From positions 1 to 16,515 of the forward strand of contig JAGLUC010000025.1 in the NCBI GenBank assembly GCA_023134955.1: a DNA stretch of 16,515 nucleotides. The letters run 5' to 3'. Within the stretch, counting starts at the first letter, position 1, and each line of letters starts with the position of its first letter. Positions 7,792-14,281 of this stretch are shown here, piece after piece. The notes below the pieces were generated by a model. The model did not search any database. It was given only the letters and a program-made list of their open reading frames with translations, and was not told where the DNA came from. Made by a program: the position numbers and the translations under genes. This DNA comes from Methylococcales bacterium (GTDB lineage Bacteria > Pseudomonadota > Gammaproteobacteria > Methylococcales > Methylomonadaceae).

Positions 7792-8543
7792 GTAATCAAG
7801 ATGTAAGGCAAGATACTATGCTTTTAGTTGAAGATTTAAGTTTCTCCTATAGTGGTAAAAAAGCATTAAATCAGCTTAATTTTAGTATTAATTCAGCAGA
7901 GTGTACTATTTTGTTAGGCCCAAATGGTGCTGGGAAAAGTACTTTATTCTCTTTAATTACAAGGCTGTATGACTCACATCATGGCAAAATTGAATTGTGT
8001 GGCTTTGATGTAAAAAAACAGACTGGACAGGCTTTGTCTAAATTAGGCGTGGTATTTCAACAAACCACACTGGATATGGATTTAACTGTCATGCAAAATT
8101 TGCGTTATCACACAGCATTGCATGGTATGGGGCGAAAAATAGCTCAACAACGAATTCAGCAAGAATTAGAGCGCTTAAATATGTACGAAAGACGCTCAGA
8201 AAAAGTCAGGCAGCTTAATGGCGGGCATAGACGGCGAGTAGAAATTGCCAGAGCATTATTGCATAAGCCATCATTATTGTTATTAGACGAGCCGACTGTT
8301 GGACTTGATGTGCCCAGTCGTGAATCTATTGTTAAACACGTTCACCAATTGGTTTCTGAACATGGTCTTGCAGTACTTTGGGCGAGTCATTTAATTGATG
8401 AAATTTATCAGGATGATCAATTAATCGTGTTAAATAAGGGTGAGATAAAAGCCAAAGGAAATATTTCAGACGTGTTAAAAATCACTAATACATCATCAAT
8501 TAATGATGCATTTAAATACTTGACACAAGGAGAGGCTAAATGA
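7788..8543 (+). CDS. ABC transporter ATPase of the PQQ-associated system
   Basis: The 251-residue protein has all ABC ATPase motifs: Walker A GPNGAGKST (44-52), Q-loop VVFQQ (88-92), signature LNGGHRRR (143-150), Walker B LLLLDEPT (163-170, D167/E168) and the H-loop ASH (H201). The signature reads LNGGH rather than LSGGQ; this still keeps the two glycines. It resembles ABC-2/drug-export type ATPases and belongs with the PQQ_ABC_ATP family by context. It should dimerise and power the permease encoded next. ATGA overlaps join it to both the propeller gene before it and the permease gene after it. Confidence 0.92.
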   Translation: MSNQDVRQDTMLLVEDLSFSYSGKKALNQLNFSINSAECTILLGPNGAGKSTLFSLITRLYDSHHGKIELCGFDVKKQTGQALSKLGVVFQQTTLDMDLTVMQNLRYHTALHGMGRKIAQQRIQQELERLNMYERRSEKVRQLNGGHRRRVEIARALLHKPSLLLLDEPTVGLDVPSRESIVKHVHQLVSEHGLAVLWASHLIDEIYQDDQLIVLNKGEIKAKGNISDVLKITNTSSINDAFKYLTQGEAK

Positions 8544-9343
8544 ATGGTTTGCATTACTGGCGGGCAATGTGGGGAATTATTGTCCGGGAATTGATGCGCT
8601 TTGTGCGACAAAGAGAACGTTTTATTTCTGCCTTAGTTCGGCCTTTAATCTGGCTGTTTATTTTTGCTGCTGGATTTAGAGCTACCTTAGGGTTGGCCAT
8701 TATCCCTCCTTATGAAACTTATATTCTCTACGAGGTTTATATTACTCCAGGCTTAATAGGAATGATTCAGCTTTTTAATGGTATGCAGAGTTCTTTATCA
8801 ATGGTTTACGATAGAGAAATGGGCAGTATGCGAATTTTAATGGTGTGCCCATTACCACGCTGGTTTTTGTTGGCGAGTAAGTTAATTGCGGGTGTTGCTG
8901 TCTCAATTGTTCAGGTCTATGTATTTTTAATCATCGCCTGGTTTTATGATATTGAAGCACCTTTGGAAGGGTATTTATGGATATTTCCCGCTTTAATCTT
9001 ATCGGGTTTAATGCTGGGAGCCTTAGGATTGTTACTATCATCATTTATTAAACAACTGGAGAATTTTGCAGGGGTGATGAATTTTGTTATTTTCCCCATG
9101 TTTTTCATGTCTACTGCACTGTATCCATTGTGGAAAATGAAAGAGTCGAGTGAAGTACTGCATCACCTTGCTCATTACAACCCTTTTTCGCAAGCAGTAG
9201 AATTAATCAGATTTGCTTTGTACGGACAGTTTAATGAAAGTGCTTTTGTGTATACTTTAATAGCATTTGTTATTTTTATGATGGCAGCAGTTTTAGGTTA
9301 TAACCCTTCTAAAGGCATGATGATGAAAAAAGGAGGCAGGTGA
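8540..9343 (+). CDS. ABC-2 type permease of the PQQ-associated system (PedC-like)
   Basis: The 267-residue inner-membrane protein has six likely membrane segments (about 30-50, 68-88, 108-135, 145-170, 175-197, 237-254). The ABC-2 signature region YNPFSQAVELIR lies at 213-224, before the last segment, and an amphipathic N-terminus carries RELMRFVRQRERF. ABC-2 permeases usually export, so pairing with a periplasmic binding protein is unusual; this mix is characteristic of the PQQ-linked alcohol system (phenyl_ABC_PedC type), whose transported substrate is unsettled. The start ATG overlaps the ATPase stop (ATGA). The 3' end encodes a perfect AGGAGG (9331-9336) that would serve the next start codon, which overlaps the stop of this gene. 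Confidence 0.88.
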   Translation: MNGLHYWRAMWGIIVRELMRFVRQRERFISALVRPLIWLFIFAAGFRATLGLAIIPPYETYILYEVYITPGLIGMIQLFNGMQSSLSMVYDREMGSMRILMVCPLPRWFLLASKLIAGVAVSIVQVYVFLIIAWFYDIEAPLEGYLWIFPALILSGLMLGALGLLLSSFIKQLENFAGVMNFVIFPMFFMSTALYPLWKMKESSEVLHHLAHYNPFSQAVELIRFALYGQFNESAFVYTLIAFVIFMMAAVLGYNPSKGMMMKKGGR

Positions 9344-9369
9344 TGAGTTTAGTTGAAATAGTCAATTAA
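9343..9369 (+). pseudogene. 8-codon ORF with perfect ribosome-binding site: probable stub of a lost fifth operon gene
   Basis: ATG at 9343-9345 overlaps the permease stop (TGATG) and sits 6 nt after AGGAGG, the best ribosome-binding site in the operon. The ORF is only MSLVEIVN before TAA. The arrangement is what an operon's next gene would look like, so I read it as the start of a gene truncated by deletion or by early stop. A genuine tiny leader peptide is the alternative. No protein continues in any frame in 9370-9534. Confidence 0.35.
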
Positions 9370-9402
9370 ATTACTTTAATATAGTCTAAACTTAATGATT
9401 AT

Positions 9403-9492
9403 CTACTTTACATGTCTGCTTTGAAAGGATAGCAAGAGTTTGATTTCTGAATCATCAGGATTCAAGAAAACTTAAAAAACACATGTAAATAG
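9403..9492. repeat. Inverted-repeat region downstream of the ABC operon
   Basis: TTTACATGT (9407-9415) is mirrored by ACATGTAAA (9480-9488), and between them 9444-9453 (TTTCTGAATC) can pair with 9459-9469 (GATTCAAGAAA) with one bulge. The stem is AT-rich and has no T-tract, so it is a poor intrinsic terminator. It may be a decayed repeat or an operator for the next gene. Confidence 0.3.
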
Positions 9493-9534
9493 AATAGTTA
9501 CATTTTTTATCTAACACTAATTATCGGGTCGTTT

Positions 9535-11112
9535 GTGAAGAATTCTTTTTTTCTCGTTATTCCAGAACAACAAAAAGACGAAAATCTGCTGGCAGCATAC
9601 AAGAAAGAAGCAATTAATCAATGGTTGCTAGAGTTGCCTACAGCAAATCCTGGGTTATCAACACGATTATTTTATGACTTTATTGAACAGCTTAACACTG
9701 TTGAAATGCCAGTCCAGCAAAGGTTGGATGCTTTAGAGGTTTTAAGGCCTGAATTTTTGAGTATTGAGGAATATTTGCGCCCACGATTAATTAGCTCTGG
9801 GTTTCCAAAGGGTGAAGACGAACAAAAAGTTTTCTCCTTAATTATTTCTATTGAAAAGCACTTTACTACGGGTTACTGGAATGTTGTACGCGAATTAACA
9901 GGTCGGGATGTTGGCTGGTTCAAAGGAAAAGATGCAGTCTTAGCCATTCAGCGAACAATAAAAGGGTTAAGCCGAATTGTTGTTACCCATTATATGATGT
10001 TTTTGCCTGTACCTGAGTGGGTATGGATAGATATACATTCCCTATACAGATTAAGTGTCAGATCAAAAAATGAAACAACAAAAGTAAATGATGAAACCTG
10101 TTTGCCAGGCAAAACAAGTACTATTGAGGATAGTTATAAACAGATTCTATTATTAAGTCTTGCTGATCCGACGGGTTTAATGCAAAAAGAATTTCAGCAG
10201 GTTTATAACTTTATTGGGCAAATAGCGCAACATGTGAGGATTGAAAGTCAACCGATAAAAAAACAAAGTATACAATGCATTGTGCTTCCAGATGAGGATG
10301 CTAAACCCTATTTTGATCAGACAGGTAAGCAAGCAGACACAGAAAAGATGTATTTGAATATTCTTAAGCTGAATAAAATGCTGAAAAAAAAGGATAAGTT
10401 TAGTAATAAAAACGAAGCCAGGTTTGGCACGATACAGCTATCAAGGAGGTTATCTGACAAGCTGTCAATAGGGTTACTTGAGTATCTTATTCAATGTTGG
10501 GAAGGAACTGAATTGAAAGGCTCTTTGCTTTTCACTGATCGATTGGATAGGCATGTTGTTATAGGGATAACAGAGGCACATTTGCTACAACACCCTGAAG
10601 ATAATGCTAATGAAGGTGTTGAAATATTAGCTGAGAGCTTTTCAGATAAAGCTTTGTCATGTAAATTTGAAAAAATAGGTGTTTTATCAATAGGGAGATT
10701 AGTTAGTTACAGGAAAGCTAATGAGTCTAAAAATCAGTATTCCTTAGGCATTGTAAAGAAAATGACGATGCCTAAACAGGGTGGCTGTATAATTTTTGAA
10801 TTAGAAGATCTATCAGATAATTCATATGTTGTTACTTATTTGAATCGAGATGCAAAAAAAGATAGCGAACCTTTTAAAGCATTACTTTACGGTGTTAAAA
10901 CTGAAATAGAAGAAAAGAGTTTTATTATATTGGAATCTTTGGTACAAAAAGACGATGATATAATCCGCATAAATATGAATGATGAGAGTTTTCCTATCGT
11001 TTTGGTTAATAAGAAAAATGTAGGCTTAGGTTATTTTCAATTTGAATGTAGACGTATGGATGAGGAGAAAGTCATTGAGCGATCAGAGAAAAAAGGTTTT
11101 GACTTTATTTAA
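9535..11112 (+). CDS. Large uncharacterised cytoplasmic protein, possibly PilZ-like regulator family
   Basis: The 525-residue protein starts at GTG (9535); no better start fits the N-terminus, and the upstream ribosome-binding site is weak. It has no signal peptide or membrane segment. The N-terminal part (about 25-170) is helical: INQWLLELPTANPG, then RLFYDFIEQLN, then VQQRLDALEVLRP. This pattern recalls a proteobacterial family often named only as hypothetical or as PilZ/c-di-GMP related. The C-terminal third (about 375-520) is beta-rich (IGVLSIGRLVSYRK, YSLGIVKKMTMP, CIIFELEDL) and could be a degenerate PilZ-like barrel, but I do not see the canonical RxxxR plus (D/N)xSxxG pair. The link to cyclic di-GMP is therefore weak. 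Gaps of 191 nt before and 266 nt after suggest its own transcript. Confidence 0.72.
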   Translation: MKNSFFLVIPEQQKDENLLAAYKKEAINQWLLELPTANPGLSTRLFYDFIEQLNTVEMPVQQRLDALEVLRPEFLSIEEYLRPRLISSGFPKGEDEQKVFSLIISIEKHFTTGYWNVVRELTGRDVGWFKGKDAVLAIQRTIKGLSRIVVTHYMMFLPVPEWVWIDIHSLYRLSVRSKNETTKVNDETCLPGKTSTIEDSYKQILLLSLADPTGLMQKEFQQVYNFIGQIAQHVRIESQPIKKQSIQCIVLPDEDAKPYFDQTGKQADTEKMYLNILKLNKMLKKKDKFSNKNEARFGTIQLSRRLSDKLSIGLLEYLIQCWEGTELKGSLLFTDRLDRHVVIGITEAHLLQHPEDNANEGVEILAESFSDKALSCKFEKIGVLSIGRLVSYRKANESKNQYSLGIVKKMTMPKQGGCIIFELEDLSDNSYVVTYLNRDAKKDSEPFKALLYGVKTEIEEKSFIILESLVQKDDDIIRINMNDESFPIVLVNKKNVGLGYFQFECRRMDEEKVIERSEKKGFDFI

Positions 11113-11246
11113 ATTATTTTTCTTAAATATCAAAGGCTTTTAGTTCATAATGAGAGTTTTTAAGGCTAAAGTAAAATGATAGCTTGAAAAGTTTTGTCAG
11201 CATGATACCTTTACCAGTTCATATAATAATAAAAGGACGTGTACCC

Positions 11247-11273
11247 ATGTTTATCTTGGGAAAATATAAATAA
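11247..11273 (+). other. Possible leader peptide ORF (8 codons)
   Basis: MFILGKYK is preceded by AAGGA (11233-11237) at 9-nt spacing and lies in the 266-base gap before the SH3-like gene. A short stem CCCA/TGGG overlaps its start. Chance occurrence is quite possible; nothing else in 11113-11378 stands out apart from AT-rich short inverted repeats around 11266-11285 and 11292-11313. Confidence 0.15.
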
Positions 11274-11378
11274 AGTTTATTTTATTAATGAGTGAGTGTT
11301 ATTAAATATTCACTGATTTTTAGGTATCCTTAATTTATTTTATACGTTTTTAAAAAAGACTTTTGTAGAGGAAAAAGA

Positions 11379-11873
11379 ATGAGTAATGAAGAAAATTCAA
11401 ATGAAGCAGTAGATTCAGCGGCTGAAACGGAAACTACTCCAGTAGTAAATATAGTTTCAAAATTGTTGGACTTAAAACAATCAAACCCTAAAGTGTTCTT
11501 TGGTGGTATTGGAGCTGTAGTTCTTATTGTTATCGTTATAATAATGATGATGAGTGGTGGGAGTAAAAAACATATCCTGGTAAACGAGAAGGTTAATTTG
11601 TCTATTGGGCAAAGCTATTCTCTTAGAGGGGTAAATACTTATGATCCAGTGGCAACTATTAGACTGGTTGCTGTTCCTGGTTCTATTGCTGCATATGATG
11701 AGTCGGCAGAGGGTGGTGACGATAAATGTAGGCGTATGAAGCAAGGTACAAGAGTTAAGCTATTACAAGTTCAACAAGCTTTTGGTTCCGCTAAGTTTGT
11801 TGAGGTTGAGATTCTTGCTGGTCAATGTGCAGGTAGAAAAGGATGGGCATCTTCAAATAATTTAGCAAATTAA
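11379..11873 (+). CDS. Single-pass membrane protein with SH3-like C-terminal domain
   Basis: The 164-residue protein has an acidic cytoplasmic N-terminus (EENSNEAVDSAAETETT), a transmembrane helix at about 39-58 (VFFGGIGAVVLIVIVIIMMM), and a C-terminal region from 63 outside the membrane. The last 45 residues (GTRVKLLQVQQAFGSAKFVEVEI, then GRKGWASSNNL) have the pattern of a bacterial SH3 domain, where GWASSxxL is the usual closing strand. Two cysteines (C117, C150) could form a disulfide across it. Such domains often bind cell-wall peptides; that role here is inference. A ribosome-binding site (GAGGAA) precedes the ATG. The next feature is tRNA-Gly, whose promoter starts 4 nt after the stop. 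Confidence 0.8.
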   Translation: MSNEENSNEAVDSAAETETTPVVNIVSKLLDLKQSNPKVFFGGIGAVVLIVIVIIMMMSGGSKKHILVNEKVNLSIGQSYSLRGVNTYDPVATIRLVAVPGSIAAYDESAEGGDDKCRRMKQGTRVKLLQVQQAFGSAKFVEVEILAGQCAGRKGWASSNNLAN

Positions 11874-11876
11874 ATG

Positions 11877-11904
11877 TTGACGAAACTAAATTCTGACGTA
11901 TAAT
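11877..11904 (+). promoter_or_regulatory. Strong sigma-70 promoter for tRNA-Gly
   Basis: TTGACG (11877-11882), 16-bp spacer, and a perfect TATAAT (11899-11904). Transcription would start near 11911, about 12 nt before the mature tRNA, as is usual for tRNA genes. Confidence 0.8.
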
Positions 11905-11922
11905 TGGGAAATAAATTGATTT

Positions 11923-11998
11923 GCGGGAATAGCTCAGCTGGTAGAGCACAACCTTGCCAAGGTTGGGGTCGCGAGTTCGAATCTCGTTTCCCGCTCCA
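11923..11998 (+). tRNA. tRNA-Gly (anticodon GCC)
   Basis: A full 76-nt cloverleaf is visible: acceptor GCGGGAA with TTCCCGC, D-arm GCTC/GAGC, anticodon stem CAACC/GGTTG with loop TTGCCAA (anticodon GCC), T-arm with TTCGAAT, discriminator T and encoded CCA. Confidence 0.97.
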
Positions 11999-12006
11999 AT
12001 GATTTC

Positions 12007-12035
12007 AAAAAGCCGCGACCTTCGCGGCTTTTTTT
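12007..12035 (+). terminator. Intrinsic terminator between the two tRNAs
   Basis: An 8-bp GC-rich stem AGCCGCGA / TCGCGGCT (12011-12018 with 12022-12029), a 3-nt loop and a run of T follow tRNA-Gly. The A-run before the stem makes it potentially bidirectional. It lies only 21 nt before tRNA-Cys. Confidence 0.88.
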
Positions 12036-12056
12036 ATTTATACCTATTATCTATAA

Positions 12057-12130
12057 GGCTGCGTAGCAAAGTGGTTATGCAGTGGCCTGCAAAGCCATCT
12101 ACGCCGGTTCGATTCCGGCCGCAGCCTCCA
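12057..12130 (+). tRNA. tRNA-Cys (anticodon GCA)
   Basis: A full 74-nt cloverleaf is visible: acceptor GGCTGCG with CGCAGCC, anticodon stem GTGGC/GCCAT with anticodon GCA, T-arm GCCGG TTCGATT CCGGC, discriminator T and encoded CCA. Integrase remnants downstream mark its 3' end as an old attachment site. Confidence 0.96.
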
Positions 12131-12255
12131 ATAGTAAGTTCAAGCAAGTCCGTTAAAATACAGAAACCCCACATCATACAAGGCTTTGTCTAGCTTTGTT
12201 GTTCAATAAAGTACAATAAGATTCGTTGACATCCAGTTATAAAAGGCGGTATAAG
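12131..12255 (+). other. Scar next to tRNA-Cys: probable attachment-side DNA of an integrated element
   Basis: This stretch holds no gene. It contains CAAGTCCGTTAAAATACAG (12143-12161) just after the tRNA and GGCGGTATAAGTGGC (12245-12259) just before the integrase remnant. From memory, GGCGGTATAA-type sequences are common between tRNA attachment sites and P4-type integrase genes. No second copy of the tRNA 3' end is visible in the window, so the other boundary is lost or elsewhere. Confidence 0.45.
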
Positions 12256-12375
12256 TGGCTGCGTGCAGCAGAATGGAAACATATTAACTTTGATACAAAG
12301 GAATGGTGTTATTTCATCATAAAAACTAAATCTGAGCATATTGTTCCTCTAAATTTAGTCAACGAATTTTTTTAA
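12256..12375 (+). pseudogene. Remnant of a tyrosine-recombinase (P4-type integrase) catalytic domain
   Basis: In one open frame the DNA reads WLRAAEWKHINFDTKEW, then CYFIIKTKSEHIVPLNLV. This fits the start of the catalytic domain of P4-like integrases (pattern LRxxEWxxID, then MKxxxxHxVPLS), including the first catalytic arginine (codon 12262-12264) and the HxVPL block. Everything before is missing: an in-frame TAA lies about 15 codons upstream of the tryptophan, and the frame ends at TAA 12373-12375. Recognisable similarity stops at about 12357, exactly where the convergent pgi stop codon (12359-12361) begins. A large deletion has evidently removed the N-terminal part and the C-terminal half with the rest of the element. 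It overlaps the last codons of pgi only through the leftover frame. Confidence 0.7.
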
Positions 12376-13990
12376 AATAGTTGATTAAACCATTGGTTGA
12401 GCTATCAAATCTGTTTACCGTTTGCGCATGTTGAAGTTCTGGATATATGACACCAGCCAGTACTTTACCAAGCTCAACGCCCATTTGATCAAACGAGTTT
12501 ATGTTCCAGATTGCACCTTGGACAAACACTTTATGTTCATACAAGGCAATCAACGAACCTAAAGTTTCTGGCGACAACTTTTTAAATAAAAATGAATTTG
12601 TCGGTATATTTCCAGGGAAAACTTTGGCATTAACCGAGACATTATCGTGTTCGGATGGGTCAAATTCGCTCAATACTTGTTCTGCTGTTTTACCTTGCAT
12701 CAAAGCTTGAGGTTGAGCCAAAAAATTTGAGATTAACATATTATGATGATCGGGCAGGTCATGATAACTGGATGCGGGAACTAAAAAATCACAGGGAATC
12801 AGTTTAGTGCCCTGGTGGATTAGCTGGTAAAAGGCATGCTGTCCATTAGTTCCCGTTTGTCCCCATATAATAGGCCCAGTTTGATAGTCAACGGAGTTTC
12901 CTTGCATATCAACACTTTTACCATTACTTTCCATGTCGCCTTGTTGCATGAAGGCGGGAAAATATCGTAAATAATGACCATAAGGTAAAATTGCCTGCGA
13001 TTCAGTTTTGAAGAAATTGTTATACCAGATACCCAGTAAAGCCATAACAACTGGAATATTTTGTTCAAAAGGTGTCAGTCTAAAATGTTCATCTACTTGA
13101 TGAGCACCTTCTAATAATTTTTCAAAATTATCCATGCCAATACTCAAAGGTATTGATAAACCAATGGCTGACCAGAGTGAAAATCGACCGCCGACCCAAT
13201 CCCAAAATTCAAAGATATTATCTGCATCAATACCGAACTCAGTGACTTTTTCTTTATTAGTTGAAATAGCAACAAAGTGTTTATTGACGGCGGATTGGTC
13301 TGATAAAGACTCGACTAACCAGTTACGTGCCGATAACGCATTAGTCATGGTTTCCTGGGTGGTAAAGGTTTTTGATGCGATTAAAAACAAAGTGGTTTCT
13401 GGGTTCAGCTTGTTTAGTGTATTGAGCAAGTCAGCCTGAGCAACATTGGAGACGAAATGGGTGGTATGAATATTACCAGTCGCATAGGGTTGTAAAGCCC
13501 TGACGACCATTTTTGGGCCTAAATCAGAACCACCTATACCAATATTGACTACATCAGTAATGGCTTTACCAGTAAAACCACGCCAGCGACCTGAATGAAC
13601 AGCATTACAAAAGTCGCGCATTTTACTTAATACTCGATTTACATCAACATTAACATCGTGACCATTAACCATAATGGGGCGGCTATTACGGTTTCGCAAA
13701 GCCACATGCAAGACCGCCCGGTTTTCAGTTTGATTGATTTTTTCACCAGAAAACATGGCTTCAATCTTTGTCTCTAATTTTCTATGCCTGGCTAGTTTGA
13801 ACAATAAAGGCAGAGTCTTGTCAGTGATTCTATTTTTTGAGTAATCAAAAAGTATGTCATTAAAACGTAAAGAGAATTTATCAAAACGACAAGGATCATC
13901 ATTGAACATATCTCGCATATGTAAATCAGCAACGTTATTGAAATGATTTTGCAACTCATGCCAAATGGCTGAATCTGTTAATGTGGACAT
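12359..13990 (-). CDS. pgi: Glucose-6-phosphate isomerase
   Basis: The 543-residue protein interconverts glucose 6-phosphate and fructose 6-phosphate in the cytoplasm. All landmarks are present: GIGGSDLGP (151-159) in the sugar-phosphate site, SKTFTTQET (206-214), signature DWVGGRFSLWSAIG (264-277), catalytic E354 in MESNGK, H385 in GQHAFYQ, and the second signature WNINSFDQMGVELGK with the lysine near 509. Length is that of the proteobacterial long form. The ATG at 13988-13990 has a modest ribosome-binding site. The gene ends against an integrase scar but its own C-terminus (NGLINYFKKIR) looks normal. It is a single gene with its own promoter. Confidence 0.97.
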   Translation of the reverse strand: MSTLTDSAIWHELQNHFNNVADLHMRDMFNDDPCRFDKFSLRFNDILFDYSKNRITDKTLPLLFKLARHRKLETKIEAMFSGEKINQTENRAVLHVALRNRNSRPIMVNGHDVNVDVNRVLSKMRDFCNAVHSGRWRGFTGKAITDVVNIGIGGSDLGPKMVVRALQPYATGNIHTTHFVSNVAQADLLNTLNKLNPETTLFLIASKTFTTQETMTNALSARNWLVESLSDQSAVNKHFVAISTNKEKVTEFGIDADNIFEFWDWVGGRFSLWSAIGLSIPLSIGMDNFEKLLEGAHQVDEHFRLTPFEQNIPVVMALLGIWYNNFFKTESQAILPYGHYLRYFPAFMQQGDMESNGKSVDMQGNSVDYQTGPIIWGQTGTNGQHAFYQLIHQGTKLIPCDFLVPASSYHDLPDHHNMLISNFLAQPQALMQGKTAEQVLSEFDPSEHDNVSVNAKVFPGNIPTNSFLFKKLSPETLGSLIALYEHKVFVQGAIWNINSFDQMGVELGKVLAGVIYPELQHAQTVNRFDSSTNGLINYFKKIR

Positions 13991-14022
13991 ATTATCGTTC
14001 CGTACTTTAGGTAGGGTATTAA

Positions 14023-14051
14023 AGTGTAATGAATATAGTCAGGTTAGACAA
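14023..14051 (-). promoter_or_regulatory. Candidate pgi promoter
   Basis: Read on the minus strand: TTGTCT (14046-14051), 17-bp spacer, TACACT (14023-14028). It lies back-to-back with the TATAAT at 14074-14079 that could serve the plus-strand small ORF. Confidence 0.45.
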
Positions 14052-14073
14052 TAGGGGAAGATAATTAACTGGC

Positions 14074-14079
14074 TATAAT
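14074..14079 (+). promoter_or_regulatory. Candidate -10 box for the small ORF at 14116
   Basis: A perfect TATAAT lies 36 nt before the AUG and 23 nt before a perfect AGGAGG. No convincing -35 is visible at 16-18 bp spacing. Confidence 0.3.
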
Positions 14080-14115
14080 GCTGATTCTTCATTCCAAATT
14101 TCAGGAGGCTTGTTA

Positions 14116-14205
14116 ATGAATTTAGACATAAATTCAATGCAGGCTGGAAAGCTCTTAGGTCAAGGTCAGGCCTTACATTTGTCATACAAGCTCTTTTTGT
14201 TTTAA
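14116..14205 (+). pseudogene. 29-codon ORF with perfect ribosome-binding site, probably a truncated gene
   Basis: AGGAGG (14103-14108) sits 7 nt before the ATG. The first 16 codons (MNLDINSMQAGKLLGQ) read like the start of a real protein. The frame then enters the inverted repeat at 14165 and ends at TAA 14203-14205, the last residues (ALHLSYKLFLF) being encoded by the repeat. I read it as a gene whose body was removed or replaced when the repeat arrived; an expressed short protein is the alternative. I do not recognise the family. Confidence 0.4.
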
Positions 14206-14262
14206 CTTGCAACAAAGCATAAGGTGAATTTACCCAACTAGATGTCAAATGTAAGGCCTGAC
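14165..14262. repeat. Inverted repeat pair resembling a REP doublet
   Basis: GTCAGGCCTTACATTTG (14165-14181) is repeated exactly in reverse complement at 14246-14262, with a 64-bp spacer; similarity extends a few bases either side (TCAT and ACAT). The 17-bp perfect arms and about 98-bp total recall REPIN-type paired repeats mobilised by a REP-associated transposase. From memory, the GTCAGGCCTTACATTT motif recurs in other proteobacterial intergenic DNA; no transposase is present here. It lies between the 3' end of the DUF4365 gene and the pgi promoter. Confidence 0.72.
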
Positions 14263-14281
14263 ACCGTGGCTTTTTTAAATG

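Noticed and set aside
11481..11744. Minus-strand frame inside the SH3-like gene
   Set aside because: Antisense to a gene with a transmembrane segment and an SH3-like end; composition is that of a shadow frame.
11954..12193. Plus-strand 79-codon frame across the tRNA genes
   Set aside because: It runs through two complete tRNAs and a terminator, so it cannot be a real protein gene.
12501..13439. Plus- and minus-strand frames inside pgi
   Set aside because: All overlap the pgi reading, which carries every catalytic and signature motif.
14039..14248. Minus-strand 69-codon frame between pgi and DUF4365 genes
   Set aside because: It is made partly of the inverted repeat, has no ribosome-binding site, and crosses both candidate promoters.
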